From the NCBI RefSeq assembly GCF_026625785.1, contig NZ_CP113063.1, forward strand, positions 4,216,001 through 4,280,000: a stretch of DNA of 64,000 nucleotides. The letters run 5' to 3'. The DNA comes from Gordonia sp. SL306 (lineage in GTDB: Bacteria; Actinomycetota; Actinomycetes; Mycobacteriales; Mycobacteriaceae). Each line of letters starts with the position of its first letter. The stretch's first letter is position 1. Positions 35,593 to 44,342 of the stretch are shown in pieces. A model generated the notes under the pieces. It saw nothing but the letters and a program-made list of their open reading frames with translations. It did not search any database and was not told the DNA's origin. A program made the position numbers and the translations under genes.

Positions 35593-36084
35593 TTGCTCGT
35601 CATCACCGCCGGCCGCACCGGTCCCAACCGATCGGTGCGGTTCGGCGGCGATCTGTCTCTGGACGAGCGGGGTCGCAGCGATGTGACCGCGCTCGCCGCC
35701 TCGGCCCGCGCCGACGACGTGGTGATCGGCGGCCCGGAGCGGGCGACGCGTGAATCGTGTGAGCTGCTGGCCGCCGCCCACGCCGTCGACCGCAGACTGG
35801 CGACGCTGGACGTCTGTGATTGGTCGGGGCTGACCCCCGAAGAGATCGATCCCGCCGACCTGCGAGCGTGGTTCACCGACCCGTCGGCACGTCCCCACGG
35901 TGGCGAGGCGATCACCGAGTTCGTCGAACGTATCCACCGATGGCGCTCCGACGCCGACCCGACGCCTGGACTGTGCGTGGTCGCGATGCCGGTGGCCCAG
36001 GCGTTGCTGGCCCCTGATGCCGCCCATTACTTCGCGGTCGAGGTCCGCCCGTCGACGATCTACGAGGTCTCCCTCGACCGATGA
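35593..36084 (+). CDS. Histidine-phosphatase-like protein lacking the catalytic motif
   Basis: The 163-residue protein has the outline of the histidine phosphatase superfamily (LSLDERGRSDVTALA, DVVIGGPERATRES, and the GGEAITEFVERIHRW helix), but the N-terminal RHG is replaced by TAG (residues 5-7), and the second catalytic His region reads VVAMPVAQALLAP with no His. It is therefore unlikely to act as a phosphatase or mutase. It starts at a TTG (35593), 9 bp after cbtA, so it belongs to the B12-regulated cobalt uptake operon. A CobC-derived binding or regulatory role is possible but unproven. Confidence 0.7.
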   Translation: MLVITAGRTGPNRSVRFGGDLSLDERGRSDVTALAASARADDVVIGGPERATRESCELLAAAHAVDRRLATLDVCDWSGLTPEEIDPADLRAWFTDPSARPHGGEAITEFVERIHRWRSDADPTPGLCVVAMPVAQALLAPDAAHYFAVEVRPSTIYEVSLDR

Positions 36085-36149
36085 AACAGGATCGTCAGAG
36101 TGTCCCTTTACTTCCGCAATGACTCCTGACACAGTGTTCAGAAAGTAAC

Positions 36150-36164
36150 TGAAACATGTTCTGA
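36150..36164 (+). promoter_or_regulatory. KstR-like palindrome upstream of the acyl-CoA dehydrogenase
   Basis: TGAAACATGTTCTGA contains a perfect AACATGTT centre and agrees with seven of the eight fixed positions of the KstR operator TnnAACnnGTTnnA. It lies 20 bases before the ATG at 36184, a position where a TetR-type lipid regulator would block transcription. Which regulator binds is not known. Confidence 0.35.
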
Positions 36165-36183
36165 TCTTGGGGAGTGTGCGGCG

Positions 36184-37404
36184 ATGTTCGAGTGGTCCGA
36201 AGAAGACCTGATGGTCCGAGATGCGTTGCGTGCGTTCATCGACAAGGAGATCCGTCCGAACGTTGAGGAGTTGGAGACCGGCGCGCTGCCGCCCTATGAC
36301 ATCACCCGAAAGCTGCTCTCCGCCTTCGGCGTGGACGCCATGGCAAAAGAAGGACTGGAGAAGGAACTCGCCGCCGAGGCCGCCGGCGAGAAGAGTTCCG
36401 GTGGGGGCGGCGGGATGGCCAACTCCATGTTCCTCATCCTCAACATGGAGTTGGCCGGCGTCAGTCTGGGCCTCGTCGCGTCGATGGGTGTCAGCATGGG
36501 CCTCACCGTCTCGACCATCCGGGGCAAGGGCACGCTGGCCCAGAAGAAACGTTGGCTGCCCGAGCTCGTGACCATGGAGAAGGTGGGCGCCTGGGCGATC
36601 ACCGAGCCCGATTCCGGCTCGGATGCCCTCGGCGGCATGAAGACCACCGTGAAGCGTGACGGCGACGACTACATCCTCAAGGGACAGAAGACCTTCATCA
36701 CCAACGGTCCGTACGCCGACACGATCGTCGTCTTCGCCAAACTCGACGAGGGCGACGACACCCCGATCCGGGATCGCAAGGTCCTGTCCTTCGTACTGGA
36801 CAAGGGTATGCCGGGTCTCACGCAGGGCAAGTCGTTCAAGAAGATGGGTATGATGAGTTCGCCGACCGGTGAACTGTTCTTCGACGACGTCCGGGTCGGC
36901 AAGGACCGTCTGCTCGGGGAAACCGAGGACACCGGCTCGGACAGCCGGGGCTCCGAGGGTGCGAAGGCCGGTTTCACCGCCGAGCGGGTCGGCATCGCAG
37001 CGTTGTCGCTGGGCATCATCAACGAAGCGCAGCGGTTGTCGATCGACTACGCCAGGTCCCGCACGTTGTGGGGCCAGGAGATCGGGCAGTTCCAGCTCAT
37101 CCAGCTCAAGCTGGCCGAGATGGAGATCGCCCGGATCAATGTGCAGAACATGCTCTTCAGCGCCATCGAACGGACCAAGGCCGGAAAGCCGCTGTCGTTG
37201 CCCGAGGCGTCGGCGATGAAGCTCTATTCCTCGCGTGCGGCCACCGAGGTGGCGATGGAGGCGGTGCAGCTGTTCGGCGGCAACGGCTACATGGCCGAAT
37301 ATCGGGTGGAACAGCTTGCGCGCGATGCCAAGTCGCTGATGATCTACGCCGGCAGCAACGAGATCCAGGTGACTCACGTCGCCAAGGGGTTGTTGCGCGC
37401 CTGA
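36184..37404 (+). CDS. Acyl-CoA dehydrogenase
   Basis: The 406-residue flavoenzyme has the family motifs WAITEPDSGSDA (FAD/substrate), GQKTFITNG, FFDDVRVGKDRLLG and QLFGGNGYMAEYRVEQ. At the usual catalytic site the sequence is YAGSNEIQ, with Ala 389 instead of Glu. A Glu (E267) appears in FTAERVGIAA, the position used as base by isovaleryl- and long-chain acyl-CoA dehydrogenases. So activity is likely, perhaps on branched or long substrates. A Gly-rich insert occurs near residues 70-80. A GGGGAG lies upstream of the ATG. Confidence 0.88.
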   Translation: MFEWSEEDLMVRDALRAFIDKEIRPNVEELETGALPPYDITRKLLSAFGVDAMAKEGLEKELAAEAAGEKSSGGGGGMANSMFLILNMELAGVSLGLVASMGVSMGLTVSTIRGKGTLAQKKRWLPELVTMEKVGAWAITEPDSGSDALGGMKTTVKRDGDDYILKGQKTFITNGPYADTIVVFAKLDEGDDTPIRDRKVLSFVLDKGMPGLTQGKSFKKMGMMSSPTGELFFDDVRVGKDRLLGETEDTGSDSRGSEGAKAGFTAERVGIAALSLGIINEAQRLSIDYARSRTLWGQEIGQFQLIQLKLAEMEIARINVQNMLFSAIERTKAGKPLSLPEASAMKLYSSRAATEVAMEAVQLFGGNGYMAEYRVEQLARDAKSLMIYAGSNEIQVTHVAKGLLRA

Positions 37405-37429
37405 CCGCGTCGGGACGGTGGCTCGGCGC

Positions 37430-40201
37430 TCAGTCCTGCAGCAGTCGCCACACGCGATCGCGTGACATCGGCAACTCGTGCGGGCGGACGCCGATCGCCC
37501 GTCGGACCGCGTTCGCCAGTGCCGGTGCCACCGGGTTGTAGGGGGATTCGCTCATCGACTTCGCGCCGAAAGGCCCGAGGTCGTCGGAGGTCTCGGCGAA
37601 ATAGACTTCCGTGGTGGGGATGTCGGCCATCTGCGGAACGCGATAGTTCCGAAAGACCGGGGTCAGCGGAACGCCGTGACCGTCGAGCATGATCTCCTCG
37701 TACAGCGACGACCCGATGGCCTGCGCGACACCGCCTTCCACCTGGCCGATGCACTGCTGAGGATTCATCACGGTGCCCGCATCGGCGGACTGTATCGACT
37801 GCAGGATCACGACGGCGCCGGTCTCGGTGTTCACCGCGACCCGAAAGGCGTGCACGTTGAACGCGATCGAGCGGAGGTCGCCGTTCTCCACCCCGGTCGC
37901 GACGATCCGGTCGGCGACGCGTGACTCGCCGTCGACGGCGTCGAACATCTCATGGAAAGAGATCAGGCGTTCGCCGACCATTGCCCCGTCGGGGGTCAGG
38001 ACCACGCGGTCCGGTTCACTGGCGGCGACCTCGGCGGCTGCACCGATCAGCTTCTCGCGCAGCGAGATGCACGCTGCGTGGAGTGCCTTTCCCGCGACGG
38101 TGATGCCGGCCGAGGCGAACGCACCAGTGTCGTATTCGGCGGCGTCGGTGTCACCGTGGCTCAACCGGATCCGGTCGGGCGTGGTGTTCAGCGCGGTCGC
38201 CGCGATCTGGGTGTGCACGGTGGTGGTGCCGTTGCCGAACTCGGATGTACCGATCCCGACGTGGTAATCGCCCTCGGCGTCCACGCCGATCCGCACCCGC
38301 GAGATGTGGCCGCGCGGGGCCATGGTGGCGATGGCGGCCAACGCCATCCCTTCTCCGACACGCCAGTGCGGTCCCGGCGGTGGTGCGATGCCGTTGCCAC
38401 GGTCCAACGCCGACTGCGCGAGGTCGAGACACTGGTCGAGACCGTAACTGCCGTACACCAGGTCGGGTTCGGGCTCGGGATGGGTGATGAGGAGCGGATC
38501 GCCGTCGGCCACGGCGTTGCGGCGGCGCAGCTCGAAGGGGTCGATGTCGAGGGAGATCGCGAGTTCGTCGAGCGCGCTCTCCACCGCGAAGTTCACCTGC
38601 CCGAGCCCGTAGCCGCGGAAGGCTCCCGACGGTGGGTTGTTGGTGTACACCACCTCTGCGTCGACCCGCTTGACCGGGCAGTTGTAGACCGAGATCGACT
38701 CGGCGCATGCATGGAACATGACTCCGACCGCATGATTGCCGTAGGCGCCGGTGTCGGAGAGGACATCGATCTTCAGCGCGGTCAGTCGGCCGTCGGTGTC
38801 GGCCCCCAGGTCGACCGCGACGCGGAACGGGTGTCGGTAGGTGGTACGAGTCATCTCGTCGGTGCGGCTCATCTCGTAGCCGCAGGGTCGGCCGGTGCGC
38901 AGCACGGCGAGCGCGACCAGGTCCTCGGTGAGCAGTTCCTGTTTGCCGCCGAACCCGCCCCCGACACGGGCCGTGAAGACCCGGATCCGGTCGACGTCGA
39001 GATCGAGGAGGTGGGCCAGTTCGTCGCGCACGAGGAACGGGACCTGGCTACTGGTGCGGATCACCAGACGTCCGTCGTTGTCGAGCCGGCCGATGCTGCC
39101 GTGTGTCTCCAGTTGCGCATGTGAGACCCGGGCCGTCGACCAGCTGCCGGAGACGGTCACTGCCGACCGGGCAAGGGCCGCATCGATATCGCCGCCGAAG
39201 CCGTGATGGAAATCGGCGATGGTGTTTCGATCGGCATGGTTGACGCGATCGAGTGCGGTGCGATCGGGATGGATGCGCGGCGCACCCGGTCGTCGGGCTT
39301 CTTCTGGGTCGAAGACGGCGGGCAGTTCCTCGTAGGTCACATCGATCAGTCGGCAGGCCTGCTCGGCGGCGGCCGCGGAGTCGGCGACGACCGCGGCGAC
39401 CCGCTGACCGACGAACCGGACCACCGGATCGAGGATCAGTGTGTCGTCGGGGTCGTCCTCACGGTGCTCGTGTCGGGCCGTGGAGAACCGCCTGCCGGGT
39501 ACGTTCTCGTGGGTGAGGATGAGTGCGACACCCTCCACTCGCTCGGCTGCCGAGATGTCGATCGACACGATGCGGGCATGGGGGACAGGCGATCCGAGCA
39601 CGCGAAGGTAGGTCATCCCGGGAACCGCGACGTCGAAGGTGTAGGGCTCGGTACCGGTGACCACGCGGCGGGCGGCCGGCGGGTTGACGGACCGGCCGAT
39701 GCTGCCGGTCGCGGATATCGGAGTGCTGTCGGCGGGATTCGTGTTGCTGTCGGCGGGGGTTCGGTTGCCGTCGGCAAGGCCTTCGGTGATGGCGTCGCGG
39801 ATGGCGCGGTAGCCGGTACAGCGGCACAGGTTGCCCTTCATCTTCCGGGGCAGGTCGGCGAGGTCGTCGGGGCGCAGTGTGGATGCCGTGACGACCATTC
39901 CCGCCGTGCAGAAGCCGCATTGGAAGCCGAAGTTGTCGATGAAGGACTGCTGCATCGGATGCAGATCGTCGGGTGTGCCGAGGCCGGAAGCCGTGGTGAC
40001 CGAACAGTTCTCGACCCGCTGCGCCGGATAGATGCAGGAATGGACCGGGGTGTCGTCGACGAGCACCGAGCAGGCTCCGCAGTCGCCTGCGTCGCAGCCC
40101 TTCTTCACCTCGAAATGCGCGGTGTCACGCAGTAGGGTGCGCAGACACTGGCCCGGACGCGGCTGCGCCTGGTGCTCGGCCCCGTTCACCGAGAACCTCA
40201 T
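37430..40201 (-). CDS. Xanthine dehydrogenase, fused [2Fe-2S] and molybdenum-binding subunit
   Basis: The 923-residue protein joins two subunits that are often separate. Residues 1-160 hold two [2Fe-2S] clusters with Cys in GCDAGDCGAC (36, 41, 44), QCGFCTAG and LCRCTGYR. After a Asn/Pro/Ser-rich linker (about 160-200) comes the molybdopterin domain with GGGFGGKQE, GAFRGYG and the catalytic Glu in GAKSMSESP. It should oxidise hypoxanthine/xanthine to urate, or a related heterocycle. The ATG at 40201 overlaps the FAD-subunit stop (ATGA); the upstream open frame to 40495 lies within that gene. Confidence 0.88.
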   Translation of the reverse strand: MRFSVNGAEHQAQPRPGQCLRTLLRDTAHFEVKKGCDAGDCGACSVLVDDTPVHSCIYPAQRVENCSVTTASGLGTPDDLHPMQQSFIDNFGFQCGFCTAGMVVTASTLRPDDLADLPRKMKGNLCRCTGYRAIRDAITEGLADGNRTPADSNTNPADSTPISATGSIGRSVNPPAARRVVTGTEPYTFDVAVPGMTYLRVLGSPVPHARIVSIDISAAERVEGVALILTHENVPGRRFSTARHEHREDDPDDTLILDPVVRFVGQRVAAVVADSAAAAEQACRLIDVTYEELPAVFDPEEARRPGAPRIHPDRTALDRVNHADRNTIADFHHGFGGDIDAALARSAVTVSGSWSTARVSHAQLETHGSIGRLDNDGRLVIRTSSQVPFLVRDELAHLLDLDVDRIRVFTARVGGGFGGKQELLTEDLVALAVLRTGRPCGYEMSRTDEMTRTTYRHPFRVAVDLGADTDGRLTALKIDVLSDTGAYGNHAVGVMFHACAESISVYNCPVKRVDAEVVYTNNPPSGAFRGYGLGQVNFAVESALDELAISLDIDPFELRRRNAVADGDPLLITHPEPEPDLVYGSYGLDQCLDLAQSALDRGNGIAPPPGPHWRVGEGMALAAIATMAPRGHISRVRIGVDAEGDYHVGIGTSEFGNGTTTVHTQIAATALNTTPDRIRLSHGDTDAAEYDTGAFASAGITVAGKALHAACISLREKLIGAAAEVAASEPDRVVLTPDGAMVGERLISFHEMFDAVDGESRVADRIVATGVENGDLRSIAFNVHAFRVAVNTETGAVVILQSIQSADAGTVMNPQQCIGQVEGGVAQAIGSSLYEEIMLDGHGVPLTPVFRNYRVPQMADIPTTEVYFAETSDDLGPFGAKSMSESPYNPVAPALANAVRRAIGVRPHELPMSRDRVWRLLQD

Positions 40202-41016
40202 CGGGTGACCCCGTCCGCGAGTTCGGCCCGGATCTCCTCTGCCAGAACAACGGACACGGCTCGTCGCCAGTCGGCCGCGCCGAGCGGATCGGTGTAGTAG
40301 CCGTCGACGGCGGAGACGTCGCGACGTAACCGGGCCGCCGACGGTGGTGACGGATAGCGCAGGATCACCGGCCGAGTGGTGGCCGCGGTGATCCCGATGA
40401 CCACCGAGTCGTCTTGGTCGAGGCGACCGGTGACCACCGCGCCCGACCGTCCGAGTTCGGCCAGGGCGATCTTGCGGAATGCGGTGGTCGCGCACATCGA
40501 GGATCCCGGGATGTCGACGGCGCGAAGTACCTCACCGTCGGCGAGCAGGGTGGTGCCGTTGCCGGTGACGAACTCGGCCACCGGGATTCGGCGATCGGCG
40601 CGGTCGGGACACCAGATCTCGGCGACGCCGTCGAGTCCGGCGGTGAGCGAGACCATCGCAGCCGCGGCATAGGCGCGGCAGATGTTGCCTCCGACGGTGG
40701 CCACGTTCCAGATCTTGAACGACGCCAGCAGTGCGTTCGCGCATGCGCCGAACAGCGGTTGCGCCCGCCATCCCGAACGTGCGGGCAGTGCGGCCAGTTC
40801 GGCGATCGTGCAGGTGGCTCCGATCCGGAGTCCACCGTCGGGAAGGTCTTCCAGCGCGGGCCATTCCATCTCCGACAGGTCCACGATGCCCGAGGCGTCC
40901 GTCTGTGGTTCGGAGAAGAACCAGGTACCACCGGCCACCAGTCTCTCGCCGGGGGCGAGGTTCAGGTCGTCGCGTGAACGGGCGTGGCGATAACCGGTGA
41001 TCGTGTTGAGATCCAT
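40198..41016 (-). CDS. Xanthine dehydrogenase FAD-binding subunit
   Basis: This 272-residue subunit belongs to the CO-dehydrogenase flavoprotein/XdhB family. The FAD-binding segments are LVAGGTWFFSEPQ and ATVGGNICRAYAAAAMV, and KIALAELGRSGAVV matches the C-terminal conserved region. It would pass electrons from the fused Fe-S/Mo subunit to NAD or another acceptor. The ATG at 41016 overlaps the deaminase stop by one base (TGATG), and its stop overlaps the next ATG, so deaminase, FAD and Mo genes form a tight operon. Confidence 0.87.
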   Translation of the reverse strand: MDLNTITGYRHARSRDDLNLAPGERLVAGGTWFFSEPQTDASGIVDLSEMEWPALEDLPDGGLRIGATCTIAELAALPARSGWRAQPLFGACANALLASFKIWNVATVGGNICRAYAAAAMVSLTAGLDGVAEIWCPDRADRRIPVAEFVTGNGTTLLADGEVLRAVDIPGSSMCATTAFRKIALAELGRSGAVVTGRLDQDDSVVIGITAATTRPVILRYPSPPSAARLRRDVSAVDGYYTDPLGAADWRRAVSVVLAEEIRAELADGVTR

Positions 41017-42365
41017 CAGGACGCCTTGTCGATCAGGCGACGATGCTCCCTGGCCACCTCGGCGGCGACGGTGTCGGTGTCGACGGTGAGCATGGTGCCG
41101 TCGCCGACGATCCGTCGTCCGTTCACCCAGGTCCCGACGATCGGCGGGATTGCGCCGAGGACCAGCGCGGCCACCGGGTCGTCGATGCCGCTGTGCGCCA
41201 CCGACGACAGATCCCACAGCACGACATCTGCCAGCTTGCCGACCTCGATCGAGCCGGTGTCGGCGGCCCGGCCGAGCACCCGTGCACCTCCGATGGTCGC
41301 CAGCTCGATGGCGGTCCGGGTGGTGAGTGCGGTGGGGCCGCCCCGCGCCCGTGCCATGAGGACGGCCTGGTGGGCCTCTTCGAGGAGTCGGCAGGACTCG
41401 TTGGACGCCGCTCCGTCGACGCCGAGGCCGACCGGGACGCCGGCATCGACGAGGTCGCGCGTGCGACAGATGCGATTGCCCAGACGGGCATTGGAGGTGG
41501 GGCAGTGGGCGACTCCGGTGGACGTCGCGGCCAGACGCCCTATCTCGTCGTCGTCGAATTCGACACCGTGCGCGAACCACACATCGTTCCCCACCCAGCC
41601 CACCGACTCCATGTATTGCAAAGGAGTGCAACCGAAGTGATCGTCGCAGTAGGTGTTCTCGTCCAGCGACTCGGCGAGATGGGTGTGCATCCGGACGCCG
41701 AGTTCGCGGGCCAGCACCGCCGATTCGCGCAGCAGGTCCGTGGTCACCGAGAACGGCGAACACGGCGCGAGCGCGATACGCAGCATGGCATCGGGGGACG
41801 GGTCATGCCACCGGGACACCGCATCGGCGCTGTCCGAAAGGATGTCGTCGAGGCCCTGCACCACCGAATCCGGCGGCAGTCCGCCGTCCTTCTCCGACAG
41901 GTCCATCGACCCACGGGTGGGATGGAACCGCAGCCCGATGGTCTGCGCCGCGTCGATCTCGGCGCCCAGCAGATCACCGCCTTCGGCGGGGAACACGTAG
42001 TGGTGGTCGGTCGTGGTCGTGCAGCCGGACAGCGCGAGCGAGGTGAGGCCCCCGAGGGCCGCGGTGCGCACCGCGTTCTCGTCGATACCGGCCCAGATCG
42101 GGTACAGCGTGGTCAGCCACTCGAACAGGGTGTGGTCGGCGGCGAGACCGCGGGTGATCCATTGATAGAGATGGTGATGTGTGTTGACCAGCCCCGGCGT
42201 GAGAACGTGTCCGCGCCCGTCGATCCGGACGGTGTCGTCGGGCAGCGACGGCGGAGGCTCGCCGACCGAGACGATGCGCTCGCCGTCGATCAGCACCGAC
42301 GCCTGCGGCAGTTCACGCCGTGCGCCGTCGACGGTGATGACATGCGCGTTCTCGATCAGGGTCAT
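41016..42365 (-). CDS. 8-oxoguanine deaminase-like amidohydrolase
   Basis: The 449-residue metal-dependent hydrolase of the amidohydrolase superfamily has NTHHHLYQW (metal His pair), RMHTHLAES, FAHGVEF and GLGVDGAASNES with the metal-binding Asp. The pattern and its xanthine-dehydrogenase neighbours suit 8-oxoguanine deaminase (8-oxoguanine to urate) or a guanine deaminase. The ATG at 42365 (MTLIENAHV) is chosen; the open extension upstream is Arg/Ser/Pro-rich and non-homologous. It sits 102 bp after the MFS gene and may be in the same transcript. Confidence 0.82.
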   Translation of the reverse strand: MTLIENAHVITVDGARRELPQASVLIDGERIVSVGEPPPSLPDDTVRIDGRGHVLTPGLVNTHHHLYQWITRGLAADHTLFEWLTTLYPIWAGIDENAVRTAALGGLTSLALSGCTTTTDHHYVFPAEGGDLLGAEIDAAQTIGLRFHPTRGSMDLSEKDGGLPPDSVVQGLDDILSDSADAVSRWHDPSPDAMLRIALAPCSPFSVTTDLLRESAVLARELGVRMHTHLAESLDENTYCDDHFGCTPLQYMESVGWVGNDVWFAHGVEFDDDEIGRLAATSTGVAHCPTSNARLGNRICRTRDLVDAGVPVGLGVDGAASNESCRLLEEAHQAVLMARARGGPTALTTRTAIELATIGGARVLGRAADTGSIEVGKLADVVLWDLSSVAHSGIDDPVAALVLGAIPPIVGTWVNGRRIVGDGTMLTVDTDTVAAEVAREHRRLIDKAS

Positions 42366-42467
42366 CGGCTGCCGGGAACGAGGTGCGCGGGGCGAGCCGC
42401 TGCTGGGGGACACTCGCGACACGCTACGACGCTTGTGTCACAGGCGCATGTCGAGTGAACCCCACGG

Positions 42468-43946
42468 TCAGACCTCCTCGACGAACAGCGGGCGGCTGGG
42501 CGGGATGGCCAGTGCCAGTGCGGTGGCCAGCCCGCAGGCGCCGAGCGAGATAGCCGACGCCCAGAGATAGCCGCCCTCTGCGGGCACGGTGACGGAGCCG
42601 CCGTCCGGACCGGCCACGGTGACCATCGACCACGTCAGGATCATGCCGACCACGGCTGCCGAGGTCGAGGTCCCGACCACGCGCATGAGTGCGTTCACCC
42701 CGTTCGCCTCGCCGGTCTGTTCGACGCGGACGGCGCGCATGATCAGGGCGGGCATCGCCGAGTACGCGATTCCGAGACCCGCGCCGATCAGGCAGGCGAC
42801 GATCAGCATGACCCACCACGCCAGCGTCCACGAACCGGCGATGGCGACGATGAACACCACATAACCGACCCCGATGACCGCTCCGCCGGTTGCCAGTGAG
42901 ACCCGTGGGCCGAACGCGCGGGTGAGGTGGGCGCTGACGTGTGAGAACACGAACATCAGCAGGCCGCTGGGCGCCAGCACCAGACTCGCCGTGAGCATGT
43001 CGAGCCCCAGGCCATTCGGGCTCGACGACGGCGCCATCAACAACTGGATGGGGATCAGCTGCATCGAATAGAACGCGAACCCGGTCGCCACCGAAGCGAT
43101 GTTGGTCAGCAGCACGGGTCGTTCGATGGCGAGGGACAGGTCGATGAGCGGATTCGCACGGCGGCGTTCGACGAACCACCATCCGATGGCCACCACGACG
43201 AACGCGGCGAAGAGCCCGACGGTGAGCGGATCGGCCCATCCCCACACCGAACCCTTCGACAACGGGAGGAGTAGACAGCTGAGTATCGTGGCGAGGCCGA
43301 GAGCGCCGAAGAGATCGAAGCGTCCGCCGGTGCGCGAGCGGGATTGTGGGACGGTGAACGCGATACCCACCCCGCCGGCGACAGCGGCGGCGGCGCACGC
43401 CCAGAACAGTGCGTGCCAGCTGACGTGCTGGGCGATGGCCGCAGCGAACGGCAGGCCGAGGGCGCCCCCGACACCGAGTGAGGCGCTCATGGTGCCGACC
43501 GACGATCCGAGATGTCGTGGCGGCACGATGTCGCGCATGACGCTGATGCCCAGGGCGATGGTGCCGAAGCCCAGGCCCTGCAACGCGCGTCCGACGAGGA
43601 AGGGGAGCAGGGAGGCCGACAGCGCGCACACGACCGATCCGAGCGCCACACAGCCCATGCTTGCCAGGAGCATGAGGCGTTTTCCGTACATGTCGCCGAG
43701 CCGGCCACCGATCGGCGTGATCACCGCGCCGACGAGCAGTGTGATGGTCAGTGCCCACGAGGTGTCGGACGGGGCGGCGTCCAGCAGGACCGGCAGTTGC
43801 GGGATCAACGGCACGATGATCGTCTGCATCAGGGCGACCACGATCCCGGCGGCACACAGGACGGTCACGGCGAGCCGCGGATGGGCCTCCGGGACGGCGG
43901 GCGGCGAGCCGGTCTGTTCATCCACCGGTCTGCTCATCGCACTCAC
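42468..43946 (-). CDS. MFS transporter, 14-helix DHA2 type
   Basis: This 492-residue major facilitator has about fourteen transmembrane segments. Motif A is seen as GGRLGDMYGKRLML and motif C as GALGLPFAAAIA in helix 5. Such proteins usually export drugs or metabolites. The location at the head of the purine oxidation genes suggests transport of a purine-related compound, but drug export cannot be excluded. A TGTCAC-CCA-GTGACA palindrome lies 60 bp upstream of the ATG and may be its operator. Confidence 0.8.
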   Translation of the reverse strand: MSAMSRPVDEQTGSPPAVPEAHPRLAVTVLCAAGIVVALMQTIIVPLIPQLPVLLDAAPSDTSWALTITLLVGAVITPIGGRLGDMYGKRLMLLASMGCVALGSVVCALSASLLPFLVGRALQGLGFGTIALGISVMRDIVPPRHLGSSVGTMSASLGVGGALGLPFAAAIAQHVSWHALFWACAAAAVAGGVGIAFTVPQSRSRTGGRFDLFGALGLATILSCLLLPLSKGSVWGWADPLTVGLFAAFVVVAIGWWFVERRRANPLIDLSLAIERPVLLTNIASVATGFAFYSMQLIPIQLLMAPSSSPNGLGLDMLTASLVLAPSGLLMFVFSHVSAHLTRAFGPRVSLATGGAVIGVGYVVFIVAIAGSWTLAWWVMLIVACLIGAGLGIAYSAMPALIMRAVRVEQTGEANGVNALMRVVGTSTSAAVVGMILTWSMVTVAGPDGGSVTVPAEGGYLWASAISLGACGLATALALAIPPSRPLFVEEV

Positions 43947-44342
43947 GCTTCACGCACCTCCGATGGCTACGCTATCGACCCGCACCCAATCGGAGAAATC
44001 GGATATGTCACCCAGTGACAGCGTGGCCGAGGTGGCCGTGGTCGGCGCGTCGCGTCGCAGAACGGGGTGGGTGTCGAGCGGACACCGACGTCCGCGGCTC
44101 TCCGTGCGGTCGATGACCGAGCGATTACTCGGTGATGTTTCCGGGAACGCACAGGTCAACGCCACTATTGTGAGAAGGTCTCGCGGTGCGCGAATTCGGC
44201 GCTGTTTCTGTCTCCCGATGCTTCGGGGCGGACGTCGGCCCAGTACTCTGGGCCACCCCAGCGTGTAATGGATGCGGTCAGCGAGTGCGTTCGACAGCGA
44301 CATCAACGGACGTACTCCCTCGCACTGACGAGAGAGAGCCAA
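43947..44342. promoter_or_regulatory. Divergent promoter region of the MFS gene and pyc
   Basis: No gene is supported in these 396 bases. Two palindromes stand out: TGTCAC-CCA-GTGACA (44006-44020), 60 bp before the MFS start, and GGCCCAG-TACT-CTGGGCC (44237-44254), 89 bp before the pyc start. A TGTAAT at about 44264 could be a pyc -10. The first is placed to act as operator for the transporter; the second for pyc. No regulator gene lies alongside. Confidence 0.4.

Noticed and set aside
35224-37377. Minus-strand open frame of about 717 codons across cbtA, the phosphatase-like gene and the acyl-CoA dehydrogenase
   Set aside because: It spans three well-supported plus-strand genes and their promoters; no conserved domain.
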